Source: Microbacterium sp. (GTDB lineage: Bacteria; Actinomycetota; Actinomycetes; Actinomycetales; Microbacteriaceae). Taken from it: a DNA stretch of 64,000 nucleotides. The notes below the pieces were generated by a model that was not told the origin of the DNA, did not search any database, and saw only the letters and a program-made list of their open reading frames with translations. Shown here one piece after another: positions 63,764 through 64,000 of this stretch. Within the stretch, counting starts at the first letter, position 1. Every line of letters starts with the position of its first letter. Both the position numbers and the translations under genes were made by a program. The stretch spans positions 4,016 through 68,015 of the forward strand of contig NZ_JAPLAI010000010.1 of the NCBI RefSeq assembly GCF_026393345.1. Reading direction: 5' to 3'.

Positions 63764-63792
63764 AGTTTACCTGAAATAGAGGGCGGTGTCAT
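63764..63792 (-). promoter_or_regulatory. Sigma-A type promoter of the catabolic operon
   Basis: On the minus strand, -35 ATGACA (63792-63787), a 17-bp spacer and -10 TAAACT (63769-63764), about 65 bp before the MaoC start codon. It is the best canonical promoter in the window. A TCAG-N5-CTGA half-symmetric site overlaps the -10 and could be a regulator site. Confidence 0.6.
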
Positions 63793-63809
63793 GCCTTCGT
63801 GCCGGCGGA

Positions 63810-64000
63810 TCAGTGGAACAGGATCCGGCCGCGGATGTTCTTGCCGTCCAGGAGGTCTTGGTACCCCTGATTGATGTCGTCGAGGGTGTAGGTCGTGGTG
63901 ATGAGCTCGTCGAGCTTCAGCTGCCCGGCCTGGTACATCCGCATCTGCCGCGGGATGTCGGCCCGCGGGTTCGCGTGACCGTAGATGGTGCCCTGGATCC
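63810..64000 (-). CDS. Zinc/NAD alcohol dehydrogenase, NDMA-dependent type, C-terminal fragment
   Basis: The last 62 codons of a gene entering from the right edge. They read IQGTIYGHANPRADIPRQMR, then MYQAGQLKLDELITTTYTLD and INQGYQDLLDGKNIRGRILF, which is the C-terminus of medium-chain alcohol dehydrogenases. GTIYGxANPRADIP and DGKNIRG match what I know of NDMA-dependent alcohol dehydrogenases, whose tightly bound NAD is recycled through mycofactocin. Upstream neighbour of the MaoC operon on the same strand, so likely part of one locus. The active-site half is outside the window. Confidence 0.8.
   Translation of the reverse strand, partial: IQGTIYGHANPRADIPRQMRMYQAGQLKLDELITTTYTLDDINQGYQDLLDGKNIRGRILFH

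Noticed and set aside
1..64000. Insertion sequences, transposases, integrases, CRISPR arrays, phage genes
   Set aside because: None seen: no transposase or integrase motifs, no regularly spaced repeats; all intergenic regions are under 300 bp.

Overview
The window is a GC-rich, gene-dense chromosomal segment that reads as a high-GC Gram-positive bacterium of the family Microbacteriaceae, most likely Microbacterium. The evidence is strong G/C third-position bias, many GTG starts, MEP-pathway isoprenoid genes, actinobacterial gene blocks (nusA-ylxR-infB-rbfA, ksgA, proS, prs-glmU), a tRNA without encoded CCA, and many start codons placed 6-8 nt after a TANNNT -10 box (leaderless transcripts). 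The genus is inferred from style and protein similarity, not computed. No gap between genes reaches 300 bases; the largest are 2040-2267 (nothing recognisable), 22756-23010 (hairpins) and 42533-42765 (hairpin plus the pflB leader).

Layout. 1-8 kb: end of a sensor kinase, pgi, an operon for flavin-based electron transfer (FMN-binding lipoprotein, ApbE, RnfD-like/ferredoxin-reductase fusion), then prs, glmU and tRNA-Gln. 8-20 kb: MarR regulator with a membrane protein, an ABC-F ATPase with a frameshifted C-terminus, a complete osmolyte ABC importer, DUF427, Eis-like acetyltransferase, ispE, an aldo/keto reductase, a Stealth phosphotransferase and a metallophosphoesterase. 20-34 kb: ksgA, sugar-porter MFS, rbfA-infB-ylxR-nusA, a DUF308/lipase fusion, DUF1206, proS, BenE-type transporter, an SDR. 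34-47 kb: the MEP/protease genes ispG, rseP and dxr on the minus strand, separated by plus-strand genes: an attenuator-controlled anthranilate synthase fusion, and a block with YcnI, a stand-alone Mur ligase and pyruvate formate-lyase with its activase. 47-57 kb: FKBP lipoprotein, PlsC-type acyltransferase, OsmC, asparaginase, long-chain acyl-CoA ligase, an orphan EssC/FtsK-type ATPase, PP2C phosphatase, epoxide hydrolase. 57-64 kb: a minus-strand catabolic cluster (GMC oxidoreductase, acyl-CoA dehydrogenase, amidohydrolase, CoA ligase, SDR, MaoC hydratase and the end of an NDMA-dependent type alcohol dehydrogenase) that runs off the window.

How the genes fit together. The 57-64 kb cluster encodes, in order of chemistry, alcohol oxidation, CoA activation, dehydrogenation, hydration, a second dehydrogenation and (by an amidohydrolase instead of a thiolase) hydrolytic chain cleavage; this suggests removal of a side chain from an aromatic or terpenoid acid, possibly with mycofactocin as redox cofactor. 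The 2.3-5.2 kb operon should pass electrons from cytosolic NAD(P)H through a membrane flavoprotein to a covalently flavinylated surface lipoprotein. The anthranilate synthase is preceded by a leader peptide with tandem Trp codons and a textbook attenuator.

Two reading frames are broken: ispG, expected to be essential, has lost about 38 bp with a frameshift, and the ABC-F gene lacks one base near its C-terminus. Both need read-level confirmation before being taken as biology.
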